A DNA stretch of 21,244 nt, from positions 1 through 21,244 of the IMG/VR virus record IMGVR_UViG_3300030331_002862; one strand, 5' to 3'. Below are positions 5,978 to 11,885 of this stretch, one piece after another; positions within the stretch are counted from its first letter, which is position 1, and every line of letters begins with the position of its first letter. A model generated the notes under the pieces. It searched no databases. It was not told where the DNA came from and saw only the letters and a list, made by a program, of their open reading frames with translations. The DNA comes from a virus. Both the position numbers and the translations under genes were made by a program.

Positions 5978-6226
5978 TCAGCTGTCATCGACCTGGTCAG
6001 ATACGAGCCGTGGGCCAAGACCCTCAGCTCCCCCAGGACTGGCCAGACTAGCAGCTCCGCTGAGCTGCTCGATGTCCTGGCGCCGGTAGTAGAACCGCCG
6101 GCCGTTTCGGATCTTCTCAATGCCCTGGGCATCAAGGAGCCGAGCTGTTTTCTGACGCGCCGCATCACCGTCACTACCGAATAGGACAAGGCTGGCCTCC
6201 GCTGTTGTCATCATCGCGCCCACCAT
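5978..6226 (-). CDS. Winged-helix / MerR-like DNA-binding protein, candidate excisionase
   Basis: ATG 6226 shares a base with the upstream stop (TGATG) and is preferred to a TTG at 6241. The first 57 residues look like an HTH_17/MerR-type fold: MTTAEASLVLFG, a DAARQKTARLLDAQGI helix pair, then IRNGRRFYYRRQDIEQL as the wing and following helix. The tail is Gly/Ser-rich. Excisionases often have this fold, and the gene lies near the integrase on the opposite strand, in an operon that would be expressed on induction. A transcription regulator is the alternative. Confidence 0.6.
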   Translation of the reverse strand: MVGAMMTTAEASLVLFGSDGDAARQKTARLLDAQGIEKIRNGRRFYYRRQDIEQLSGAASLASPGGAEGLGPRLVSDQVDDS

Positions 6227-6603
6227 CAGATCGCATCCCAACTTGCCGGGGCAGCTGGTGCAGCTGCAGGAGCTGGCGCCGGGGCGGGTGCCTGGTCTCG
6301 AGGCTTGTTCGGATAGATCGCGAAGGTGGCAACCTTGGGGAAGTTCTTCACCTCTTCGCCATCTCTGAGTGACAGCGTGATGCTAAGCTCGACGCCGGCA
6401 TCAGCCAAGATCTTGCCGAGCTCGTCGCACTTGGCTTTCTGATCGGCGGTCATCGGCTCGAAGCGCCGCGTGTCCTCGTTGAAGTCGGTTCGATACTGGA
6501 TCCAGGCAGTGGCCCGGTACAGGTTTGGCGCCTGATTCGGTGCAGCTGCTTTGATGTCTTCGCGCAGCTTGATCTCGGCGCGGCTGAGGTGAGGTGAGCT
6601 CAT
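6226..6603 (-). CDS. Unknown protein of the recombination operon, Pro/Ala-rich tail
   Basis: The 125-residue protein has a folded N-terminal part (about 1-95) with alternating beta-like and helical segments (NLYRATAWIQYRTDF, VELSITLSLRDGEEV). A disordered tail of repeated Ala-Pro follows and ends SWDAI. It is placed between the putative annealing protein, whose stop it overlaps, and the small DNA-binding gene. A single-stranded DNA-binding role is conceivable because such proteins often have a flexible tail and accompany annealing proteins. The sequence lacks a recognisable OB-fold signature, so I leave the function open. Confidence 0.6.
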   Translation of the reverse strand: MSSPHLSRAEIKLREDIKAAAPNQAPNLYRATAWIQYRTDFNEDTRRFEPMTADQKAKCDELGKILADAGVELSITLSLRDGEEVKNFPKVATFAIYPNKPRDQAPAPAPAPAAAPAAPASWDAI

Positions 6604-7262
6604 GTTCTTTCTCCCGTGTTGGCTTCTTCATAGTGCTCGTCATAAAACGCCCTGAGCAGCTCGAAGAGCTGCTGATCGGCAGCCTTCAGACCTTTCAGTT
6701 CTGTCATGTTTCCGCTGAACCAGCCCGTCAGCTTCGAGGCACCACCTTCCTCCTTGGCCAGCTTCCTGATTTTGTTCATGGCGCTGTTCGCCCAGGTCTC
6801 CCAGGCACTACGCTCAGGCTCTTCTGCTGCCGGCTCTGGCGCCGGCTCTGGTGCAGCTGCGAGCTGCGGCCGCGATGCTTTGAAGTCGTCGGCCTCTTCC
6901 TCGGAGTAAACATCACCCGCCACATTTATGAGCTTGAGGATCACGCGGTCTTTGGCGCGCTTCTCAGCCATCGCAAACGGATAGCCGTTTTTGTTGTTGT
7001 AGGGTGTGGCCTCGCCAATAGACCACTCGACCTGATCGCCCATGCGGCCGGTCACCAGCATGACGACCGTCTTCGATTCGGCGCTTGCCTCGATCATCAC
7101 AGGCGGCTCGAAGGTGATCTTCTTGTGAGCTGCCACCCGCTCGAGGGCCTTGTGCGTCACGGCGAACACGCCGGTGTTGGGCCGGACTTCCCAGGTTGCA
7201 TCCTGGGGGGCAAGGCCGAGCTCTTCGAGGATCTGCTTCAGCTGCTCAGGGATTTTAGCCAT
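6600..7262 (-). CDS. Putative single-strand annealing (recombination mediator) protein
   Basis: The 220-residue protein starts at ATG 7262 behind GGGAGG. Its first 125 residues contain TGRMGDQVEWSIGEAT and YPFAMAEKRAKDRVILKL, a pattern I recall from alphaproteobacterial prophage proteins of uncertain annotation. The second block resembles the A(x)KRA helix of Rad52-like annealing proteins. A Pro/Glu/Ala linker (about 137-153) joins a C-terminal helical domain (WETWANSAMNKIRKLAKE...). With a nuclease in the same operon it would form a phage recombination pair. Context supports this more than sequence does. Confidence 0.5.
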   Translation of the reverse strand: MAKIPEQLKQILEELGLAPQDATWEVRPNTGVFAVTHKALERVAAHKKITFEPPVMIEASAESKTVVMLVTGRMGDQVEWSIGEATPYNNKNGYPFAMAEKRAKDRVILKLINVAGDVYSEEEADDFKASRPQLAAAPEPAPEPAAEEPERSAWETWANSAMNKIRKLAKEEGGASKLTGWFSGNMTELKGLKAADQQLFELLRAFYDEHYEEANTGERT

Positions 7263-7582
7263 TGCTCGCCCCTCCCTGTAATCTGCCAGACGATCTCCTG
7301 CCGGCCTCGGTCATTCTTGGCGCGCTCGCCGCTGTCGCGAACCAGGCCCATACGCTCGAGCTCGGTTAGCCTGGGCTTGACGCTGTAAAGCCAGGCGTCC
7401 ATCTTTTGGGCAACCTGACTGCCAGTTAGGCCAGGGTGGACTGAGGCCAGGCTTTGCAGGGCTTTCAGCCTCAGTCCACTTAACTTTGGGGCCACAAACT
7501 CGAGCGCGAGCTGCTCGGTATCCGGGCCATGTCTGTGAGCTGTCGGCCCAGGATCGCCAGGCCAGGTGATTTCTTTCTGCAA
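7238..7582 (-). CDS. Winged-helix DNA-binding protein
   Basis: A TTG at 7582 with GGGAGG five bases upstream gives a 114-residue protein. After a 35-residue polar leader comes a MarR-like winged helix: LKALQSLASVHPGLTGSQVAQKM, then SVKPRLTELERMGLVRDSGER as the recognition helix, then a wing (RQEIVWQIT). It would bind DNA as a regulator or replication/recombination accessory. It overlaps the start of the annealing-protein gene by 25 bases. No closer family is recognised. Confidence 0.6.
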   Translation of the reverse strand: MQKEITWPGDPGPTAHRHGPDTEQLALEFVAPKLSGLRLKALQSLASVHPGLTGSQVAQKMDAWLYSVKPRLTELERMGLVRDSGERAKNDRGRQEIVWQITGRGEQWLKSLSS

Positions 7583-7583
7583 T

Positions 7584-7754
7584 TCAACCTCCCATCAAAA
7601 GCGTGACCAGCACCGCGAAGCACCAGAGCGAGAACACGGCAAAGATCGATAAGAAAACGACGCCCAGGACGCGCAGTGCTTCGCGCAGCCTGGAATAAGG
7701 ACGCAGCTGCCGGCCGGCGTCATCGACGTGCAGCCAGATAAGTTTCTCTCTCAT
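7584..7754 (-). CDS. Small single-pass membrane protein in the recombination operon
   Basis: ATG 7754 overlaps the exonuclease stop as ATGA and is preferred to a start at 7766. The 56-residue product has a charged N-terminal half (REKLIWLHVDDAGRQLRPYSRL) and one strong C-terminal membrane helix (about 32-53, VLGVVFLSIFAVFSLWCF). A membrane protein is unexpected within a recombination operon. It might act in superinfection exclusion or in anchoring a complex, but nothing in the sequence shows this. Confidence 0.6.
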   Translation of the reverse strand: MREKLIWLHVDDAGRQLRPYSRLREALRVLGVVFLSIFAVFSLWCFAVLVTLLMGG

Positions 7755-8680
7755 GCTAACCCCCATACGCGCTTTGCCTCGGCCAGGTAGCCGGGCGGCT
7801 CGTTCCAGATGATGTTTTTGAAGTCTGGTGCGACCATGCCCAGCAGCTGCTCCTTGGTTTCGGCGGCTTGCAGGAGGTTCTCGGTGCAGCGGTGCTGGAC
7901 CTTGATCTCCTCGACCACGTCAGCCAGGAAGTCATCCTTGAGCTCGTCGCAGTTTTCGGGCGTGAATATCTGATAGTTCGAGGCGCTGGCGTACACCAGG
8001 AAAGGCGGCTGCCTACCGTTGAGCGCCCAGAAGCCGGCCGCCTGGAAGACGTTCTTCATATCGAACATGCCGGTCAGGGACTTTGGGATCGCAGCTGCTT
8101 TGAAGCCAGACTTGGCTCGTTTGTCAGGGCTCGACCATTTGGTCTTGAGATCGCCCCGGCGGTTGTAATCTGGCCTGGTGTTGTGTGGCAGCGCGAGCCC
8201 AGGCAGCATGTCGAGCAGCTCGATCTCGCCCAGGATCCGGTTCTCCCGAGCCATCGCCTCTCGCAGCCCCGCCAGGGCGTGTTCAATGACCGCTGGCAGC
8301 TCTTCAATATACTTCTGGTGCCTAGCTGCATCCTCGCCGTTGTCCCACTCACGGGGCTTGTAATCGCGATAGGAGGCAAGCTGTTTTGCGATGGCCTCAG
8401 CCGGATCTGCTCCTTCGAGCAGGATGGCGTCACAACAGGTCTGCGCATCGATGCCGCCCTTCATGGCGGCCGAGCTGCCGGTCTTGAGCCGGTTGATGGT
8501 CTTCCAGGCTTTTGCCTTTTGACCAGGTGTGCTGTCGGGGTTTTGGACTATTTCCCAGGCCTTGTTGACCTGGGGCCGGACGTGCGCTTTGTCGAAGAAA
8601 GCCTTCGCCCGTTCTCGGGTGGGATTGTGATGCCAGAAATAATGATGCCTAGCTGCCCACTCAGGGGTATCAAGTAACAT
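7751..8680 (-). CDS. PD-(D/E)XK exonuclease (RecB/Cas4/YqaJ-like)
   Basis: The 309-residue protein shows a nuclease core late in the chain: GEIELLDMLPG (151-161), then RRGDLKTKW (174-182), where Asp177-x-Lys179 fits the (D/E)xK motif, with Glu154 or Asp157 as a probable metal ligand. An N-terminal helical region includes WHHNPTRERAK. Start ATG 8680 has GGAG six bases upstream; GTG 8692 and ATG 8686 lack a usable site. It is the first gene behind a repressor-type operator and promoter. With the putative annealing protein downstream it would form a two-component recombination system like lambda Exo/Beta. Confidence 0.7.
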   Translation of the reverse strand: MLLDTPEWAARHHYFWHHNPTRERAKAFFDKAHVRPQVNKAWEIVQNPDSTPGQKAKAWKTINRLKTGSSAAMKGGIDAQTCCDAILLEGADPAEAIAKQLASYRDYKPREWDNGEDAARHQKYIEELPAVIEHALAGLREAMARENRILGEIELLDMLPGLALPHNTRPDYNRRGDLKTKWSSPDKRAKSGFKAAAIPKSLTGMFDMKNVFQAAGFWALNGRQPPFLVYASASNYQIFTPENCDELKDDFLADVVEEIKVQHRCTENLLQAAETKEQLLGMVAPDFKNIIWNEPPGYLAEAKRVWGLA

Positions 8681-8711
8681 TGCCATCTCCACAAATAACT
8701 TGCGGAGGAGC

Positions 8712-8738
8712 GTATTAGAGCATGACGTATTATGTCAA
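8712..8738 (-). promoter_or_regulatory. Promoter and operator of the leftward recombination operon
   Basis: On the minus strand TTGACA (8738-8733) is followed, after 15 bases, by TAATAC (8717-8712). The palindrome TGACGTA-T-TATGTCA (8723-8737, one mismatch) overlaps the -35 box and matches the operator at 3891-3905 in 12 of 15 positions. The spacing is short for sigma-70, so the exact -10 is uncertain; the site is 32 bases upstream of the exonuclease start. Confidence 0.6.
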
Positions 8739-8739
8739 G

Positions 8740-9435
8740 TCACTTGTCTAGTATTATCTGCATCCCTCGTAATTTGGGCTGGAACGATACGTCCAGCACC
8801 GCCGAGGCCCAGGCCAACTTTTGCCCTTTGAGGGATATTTGGGTTTCAGCGCTGTGGACGGTGTACAGACCACCTGGCTCGGGGAAAAGGGTGCCGTGAA
8901 CCAGCCTTTGTTCCATACCGAACATTTCGACAGGATCTTCGAGCAAAGCATAGCAGCCTTGCTGTATAGCGTTTTGAGACACGAAACCGTTTTCGACTGG
9001 ACCGAGCTCAATAAATTCTACAGCACTGTCCCAGTGCTCCCACATGCCCGAATAGCCCTCGGCTTTCGACCATAGGACAGCACCGGTGTTTTGCTGCATG
9101 TAACTTTGCAAATAGACTTTGCCCATCGTTTCACCGGCTGAGATTCGGCGCTCGACATGAGCCCCATGAGCCGGACAATCTAAGTCTTTGTGGTCGCACG
9201 AAACGAGATGACAGTAGCCAATGATTGGCACTGGCGGTGTAGCAAAAAGGATATCTTGAGGTGAGCAGTCAAGGATCTTGCCGTAATACTCGGCGTCCTG
9301 CAGTGTCATCTGGATCTTGCCGTGGATCTGACGCGACAAGGTTTCTGGCGTGATGCCCTTGAGGGCCGCCACTTCTCTTTTCGACATGCCCGACCGGGAA
9401 ATCATTGCATCAAGGTTATTTGGCATGGGCGTCAT
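8740..9435 (-). CDS. Phage repressor, HTH domain plus Cys/His-rich segment
   Basis: ATG 9435 follows AGGAGG by six bases; the longer frame to 9525 would run through the operators and into the divergent gene. The 231-residue protein has an N-terminal XRE-type helix-turn-helix (about 8-60, SGMSKREVAALKGITPETLS). A Cys/His cluster follows (Cys75, His76, Cys80, His82, Cys87, His90, His93), then a beta-rich C-terminal domain (about 100-231). I see no Ser-Lys dyad or GDSM-like motif of LexA/CI self-cleaving repressors. Divergence from a Cro-like gene and nearby operators support its role as lysogeny repressor. Confidence 0.75.
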   Translation of the reverse strand: MTPMPNNLDAMISRSGMSKREVAALKGITPETLSRQIHGKIQMTLQDAEYYGKILDCSPQDILFATPPVPIIGYCHLVSCDHKDLDCPAHGAHVERRISAGETMGKVYLQSYMQQNTGAVLWSKAEGYSGMWEHWDSAVEFIELGPVENGFVSQNAIQQGCYALLEDPVEMFGMEQRLVHGTLFPEPGGLYTVHSAETQISLKGQKLAWASAVLDVSFQPKLRGMQIILDK

Positions 9436-9446
9436 AGTAATCCTCC

Positions 9447-9461
9447 TGGCATTGTTTGCCA
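9447..9461. promoter_or_regulatory. Operator near the repressor start
   Basis: TGGCATT-G-TTTGCCA is a palindrome with one mismatched pair, placed directly upstream of the repressor's ribosome site. It would allow autoregulation. On the minus strand the same bases also provide TTGGCA, followed 17 bases later by TACTAT overlapping the start codon. Confidence 0.65.
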
Positions 9462-9474
9462 ACCCTTTGCCATT

Positions 9475-9515
9475 GAGATAAGCAGCTTGGCATATTCTGT
9501 CAAGCTGTGTTACAA
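9475..9515. promoter_or_regulatory. Divergent promoters sharing one operator (immunity switch)
   Basis: Rightward: TTGGCA (9487-9492), 17 bases, TTACAA (9510-9515), leading to the Cro-like gene. Leftward: TTGACA (9503-9498), 17 bases, TATCTC (9480-9475), leading to the repressor. The operator TGGCATA-T-TCTGTCA (9488-9502) overlaps both -35 boxes, so one bound dimer would cover both promoters. The rightward start point would fall about two bases before ATG 9524, leaving no room for a ribosome site. Confidence 0.65.
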
Positions 9516-9523
9516 ACACGGCC

Positions 9524-9736
9524 ATGACACTTGAGCAATGGCGATTGAAGAAGGGCTGGTCGAAGGCTCAGCTCGCTCGGAAGTTAGGCGCAAGCCACGC
9601 GAAGGACGTGACCAGGTGGTGCATCCGCCCAGGTGGTGACGGCCAGGTAATACCTGGTCGAACCTACATGGCGAGGATCATCGAGGTGACGGGGGGCGAG
9701 GTCATGCCAAATGACTTCTACATGGCCCGTGACTGA
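9524..9736 (+). CDS. Cro-like HTH regulator
   Basis: The 70-residue protein is one XRE/Cro-type helix-turn-helix domain: LEQWRLKKGWSKAQLARKLGA holds the first helices, DVTRWCIRPGGDG the recognition region, and RIIEVTGGEVMPNDFY the dimer-type C-terminus. It diverges from the repressor across 88 bases that contain two operators. It would compete for these sites to favour lytic growth. No Shine-Dalgarno sequence precedes the ATG, and the predicted promoter makes the mRNA nearly leaderless. Its end overlaps the nuclease gene. Confidence 0.8.
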   Translation: MTLEQWRLKKGWSKAQLARKLGASHAKDVTRWCIRPGGDGQVIPGRTYMARIIEVTGGEVMPNDFYMARD

Positions 9737-10100
9737 AGACGAGCTGCAGCGACAGGTCGTTGACTGGCTGCAGCTCGCTCTGCCCCCGGGCTGCGTCTTC
9801 CATCATTCCCCAAACGAGGGCACCAGGCACGTCGCTTTCAAGCAGAAGCTCAAGCGCCTGGGCACCAGGTTTGGCTGGCCGGATCTCGAGATCTTTGTGC
9901 CAGGCGACCAGGCTCACGGCGGGGTCAGCTGCGCGATCTTCATCGAGCTCAAGCGCCCCAAGGGCGGGAGCCTCAGCGCCAACCAGAAACAGCTTCGTGA
10001 CGAGCTCGAGGAGGCCGGCTGCCATTGGTATCTGGCCAGGTCGATTGACCAGGTCGCTGAGGCTTTGGACATGCACGTCCAGCTGAGGGCGTCATGGTGA
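9711..10100 (+). CDS. VRR-NUC domain nuclease
   Basis: The 129-residue protein fits the VRR-NUC family of PD-(D/E)XK nucleases, which includes phage Holliday-junction and flap-type enzymes. An early Glu in TEDELQRQVVDWLQ, the GWPDLEIF motif (Asp at about 59) and FIELKRPKGG (Glu-x-Lys) supply the active site. SANQKQLRDELEEAGCHWYLARS completes the fold. Start ATG 9711 overlaps the Cro-like gene by 26 bases; GTG 9729 would also open the domain intact. It probably processes branched DNA during phage replication or recombination. Confidence 0.85.
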   Translation: MTSTWPVTEDELQRQVVDWLQLALPPGCVFHHSPNEGTRHVAFKQKLKRLGTRFGWPDLEIFVPGDQAHGGVSCAIFIELKRPKGGSLSANQKQLRDELEEAGCHWYLARSIDQVAEALDMHVQLRASW

Positions 10101-10279
10101 GGGTCATGGTGATTCCTGGCGTCTGGGAGGAGGCCAAGGAGTGCCAGGAGTGCCAGGGCGAGGGCAGGGCGGTTTATGAGGTCGCTGTCCCTGACTACAT
10201 CCGCGGCGGCGATATCACAGAAAAAGAGATGGAGTGTCAGGCTTGCAACGGCGATGGCTTTGTGAGGTGCGATGACTAG
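10094..10279 (+). CDS. Small zinc-finger protein with two DnaJ-like CxxCxGxG motifs
   Basis: The 61-residue protein has CQECQGEG (about 17-24) and CQACNGDG (about 48-55), the paired repeats of the DnaJ-type zinc finger, linked by a short beta-like stretch. Four Cys should bind one zinc ion. It starts inside the nuclease stop region (ATGGTGA) and overlaps the next gene. Such stand-alone fingers are common among phage early genes, and the partner is unknown. Confidence 0.75.
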   Translation: MVRVMVIPGVWEEAKECQECQGEGRAVYEVAVPDYIRGGDITEKEMECQACNGDGFVRCDD

Positions 10280-10568
10280 GCGCGCTGCAGCATTGGCAGA
10301 AGCTGCCAGGGAGATCCGAAGGCTCGAGCTCGAGGGCATGGGTCTGTTCCTGATCGCTGAGCTGTACCGGATCCCGGTGCGCCGGCATGGCAGCAGATAT
10401 TTCTCGAGCTTCGATGCAAATCATCTGGCGCTGCCGGAGTATCTGCAGGGCCAGCCAGGGACGTTGACCCTGGGCTATTTGCAGGAGCAGCTCGCTGACA
10501 AGGTGGAGGAGATCTGGGATCGCGAGGACGCCAAGCAAGGCGTGACGCATCTGAGGAGGGCTGGTTGA
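10272..10568 (+). CDS. Unknown 98-residue early protein
   Basis: ATG 10272 overlaps the previous stop. The protein starts with a basic helix (TRRAAALAEAAREIRRLELEGM), continues with a strand-rich central part (YRIPVRRHGSRYF) and ends in an acidic/basic helix (ADKVEEIWDREDAK). It reads as a small folded protein of the early rightward transcript. I do not recognise a family. It ends in TTGA, where the next gene starts. Confidence 0.6.
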   Translation: MTRRAAALAEAAREIRRLELEGMGLFLIAELYRIPVRRHGSRYFSSFDANHLALPEYLQGQPGTLTLGYLQEQLADKVEEIWDREDAKQGVTHLRRAG

Positions 10569-10789
10569 CCAGCCTCGAGAATTGCGTCGCTTGTGGACGC
10601 CAGCACCACATCAAGGCTGGCACCTGGGTTATCCTCGCCAGCGGTGACCTGGTTTGTTCAAACGATGTCTGCTGGCGCGTGATGGTTAAATGGTACAAGG
10701 AGAAAACAGATGGGCAGAAAGTGGACGAAGGCACAGCGGGAGGCGGCAAGCCGCAGGGCGACGGCGTACTGGGCGAAGGTGAAGGCTGA
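10565..10789 (+). CDS. Small zinc-ribbon-like protein, TTG start
   Basis: TTG 10565 overlaps the preceding stop (TTGA). The 74-residue frame has CVAC near the start (Cys7, Cys10) and CSNDVC about 20 residues later (Cys31, Cys36), a zinc-ribbon-like arrangement. The first 50 residues look like a real domain. The last 25 are Gly-rich and overlap the next gene by 80 bases, so this C-terminus may simply be a read-through tail. Function unknown. Confidence 0.5.
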   Translation: MTSLENCVACGRQHHIKAGTWVILASGDLVCSNDVCWRVMVKWYKEKTDGQKVDEGTAGGGKPQGDGVLGEGEG

Positions 10790-10901
10790 CAACGAGGCGA
10801 AGCAACGGATCGTACAAGCGCGCTCGAGCTTCGAGCCGGCACCCGAGCTGCCCTGGTGGCGCCGTGTCATGCAAGCCATCGGATTCGGTCAAGGGGCTTG
10901 A
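10710..10901 (+). CDS. Small basic/helical protein with Trp-containing tail
   Basis: AAGGAG lies eight bases before ATG 10710, inside the previous frame. The 63-residue protein has a long basic helix (TKAQREAASRRATAYWAKVKADNEAK) and a Pro/Trp-containing tail (PELPWWRRVMQAIGFGQ) that could be amphipathic and lie on a membrane. No family is recognised. The next promoter begins within its last codons. Confidence 0.6.
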   Translation: MGRKWTKAQREAASRRATAYWAKVKADNEAKQRIVQARSSFEPAPELPWWRRVMQAIGFGQGA

Positions 10902-10925
10902 CAGGAATGTCGGCCTCGATAAAAT
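10898..10925 (+). promoter_or_regulatory. Candidate promoter for the second rightward early pair
   Basis: TTGACA (10898-10903), a 16-base spacer and TAAAAT (10920-10925) make a near-consensus promoter. It carries no copy of the 15-bp operator with correct spacing, so it may be regulated differently from the other early promoters. It precedes the repeat-rich leader at 10939-11051. Confidence 0.65.
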
Positions 10926-10938
10926 CGGCGCAGCCGCA

Positions 10939-11051
10939 GCTTAGCAAAGCGCTAAGCTATGCGCTGAGCTGAGCGCTATGCCTGAGCATAATCAAACTAA
11001 ACTTATTATCTCGAACGTAGCTAAGCGGACTAGCTTTGCTTATCGCTCAGC
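10939..11051. repeat. Cluster of GCTNAGC palindromes
   Basis: Six copies of GCTNAGC fall in 113 bases: 10939-10945, 10951-10957, 10963-10969, 10968-10974, 11020-11026 and 11045-11051. The first two also form the inverted repeat CTTAGC/GCTAAG. An A/T-rich stretch (10987-11010) lies between the two groups. The arrangement recalls iterons at an origin or a regulator-binding array, but the motif also occurs singly in coding regions here. Confidence 0.45.
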
Positions 11052-11247
11052 TATAGCACGGTCCAGGGCCAACCCGCTGGACGAGCTGCAACGTCGCGTC
11101 ATGCGCCGGCTTCGCCCGACTTACAGCTCGGATCGATACGCGCAGCTGATCCTCGAGGTCTCCAGTCTTTCACCTTTCGACAGGCAGTTCTGGCTGCTGT
11201 CCATGCAGGAGCAGCTCGATGCGGCTAAGCATGACAGAGCTAAATGA
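10978..11247 (+). CDS. Unknown 89-residue early protein
   Basis: ATG 10978 opens a frame that covers part of the GCTNAGC repeat cluster. The N-terminal 30 residues are polar and poorly structured; the rest (PLDELQRRVMRRLRPTYSSDRYAQLILEVSSLS, then FDRQFWLLSMQEQLD) is helical and looks like a genuine domain. The ribosome site is weak, so the start is uncertain. It overlaps the DUF6362-like gene by 17 bases, which suggests the two act together. No family is recognised. Confidence 0.55.
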   Translation: MPEHNQTKLIISNVAKRTSFAYRSAIARSRANPLDELQRRVMRRLRPTYSSDRYAQLILEVSSLSPFDRQFWLLSMQEQLDAAKHDRAK

Positions 11248-11608
11248 GCTGTTCCTCGAGGCTGCAGAGACTGAGCGCAAGCTCCCGGCTGCCTTTCGCA
11301 GACAGCGCATGTCAGGCTGGCCAGACTATCCGAAGGACGGCATGGCCTATGGCTACAACGCGATGGAGGTGCCCAGGCTCAAGCCTACGGGGGAGCAGAT
11401 TGATCGCTGGGAAATGGCTTTGGATCTGGCGCTTCGCTACATGGATGACGAGGATCGGCGCCTGGTCTGGGCTGTATGTCAAAGCGCTGCTTTCCGGCAG
11501 CGGGGCCCGAGGTGGTCTCGGATTGCACAAATCCTCGGGCTGAATGACCCGAGGATCGTAAAGCGGCGTTACAAGGACGCGCTGGTCAGGCTGTATTACC
11601 GGCTGTGA
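11231..11608 (+). CDS. DUF6362-like protein with C-terminal helix-turn-helix
   Basis: I prefer ATG 11231 (MTELNELFLEAAETERKLP) to ATG 11219. The 125-residue protein has the features I recall for DUF6362 in alphaproteobacterial phages. Examples are RWEMALDLALRYMDDEDRRLVWA in the centre and RWSRIAQILGLNDPRIVKRRYKDAL, a sigma-factor-like helix-turn-helix, at the end. A late-gene activator would make sense in this position, last in the rightward early run before the packaging genes, but this is inference. It ends 23 bases inside the convergent leftward gene. Confidence 0.65.
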   Translation: MTELNELFLEAAETERKLPAAFRRQRMSGWPDYPKDGMAYGYNAMEVPRLKPTGEQIDRWEMALDLALRYMDDEDRRLVWAVCQSAAFRQRGPRWSRIAQILGLNDPRIVKRRYKDALVRLYYRL

Positions 11609-11885
11609 CCTGGTCTACCGTGTCCTGGTCAGCGATGAAGTCCTCAGCTGCAGCTTGCTGAGCTGCCTCGAAGCAGAGCTTTGCTGCCTTGGCCATCACG
11701 ATGGTGTACGCCTCGGTGATGCCAGGGATGTCCTTGTCTGTGAGCTCGAGCTTGACGAAGCCGGCAAGGCCGCTCATCAGGTCGCCATCCCAGCCACCCT
11801 GGGGCTCGTATCCACGCTCGATGCAAGCCGTGCGGAACGCCTTGCCCAGGTCGCGGATCATGTCGAAGGCTGTATCTGTTTTCAT
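11586..11885 (-). CDS. Unknown 99-residue protein, last of the second leftward operon
   Basis: ATG 11885 follows AGGAAG and overlaps the previous stop (ATGA), so it is preferred to the longer frame from 12002. The sequence is helical and acidic: FDMIRDLGKAFRTACIERGY, then KLELTDKDIPGITEAYTIVMAKAAKLCFEAAQQAAAEDF. It is probably an all-alpha soluble protein. It converges on the DUF6362-like gene with a 23-base overlap of the ends. No family is recognised. Confidence 0.65.
   Translation of the reverse strand: MKTDTAFDMIRDLGKAFRTACIERGYEPQGGWDGDLMSGLAGFVKLELTDKDIPGITEAYTIVMAKAAKLCFEAAQQAAAEDFIADQDTVDQVTAGNTA

Noticed and set aside
5821-5988. 54-codon minus-strand frame beginning MTAEQLDDLAIRF
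   Set aside because: The start looks natural, but third codon positions are only about half G/C while the overlapping frame 5772-5969 shows the strong G/C bias of real genes here.
6594-7388. Long plus-strand open frame of 264 codons
   Set aside because: It lies opposite the annealing-protein and winged-helix genes. Those leftward frames have ribosome sites, coupled starts and domain-like sequence; the plus-strand translation is Leu/Arg/Cys-rich without a domain.
7868-8677. Long plus-strand open frame of 269 codons
   Set aside because: It mirrors the exonuclease, whose nuclease motif is clear. Long antisense frames are common in this GC-rich sequence.
10899-10914. Sixth immunity operator (TGACAGGAATGTCGG) at the 10898 promoter
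   Set aside because: The half-sites are separated by four bases instead of five and the right half is poor, so it does not fit the operator family.
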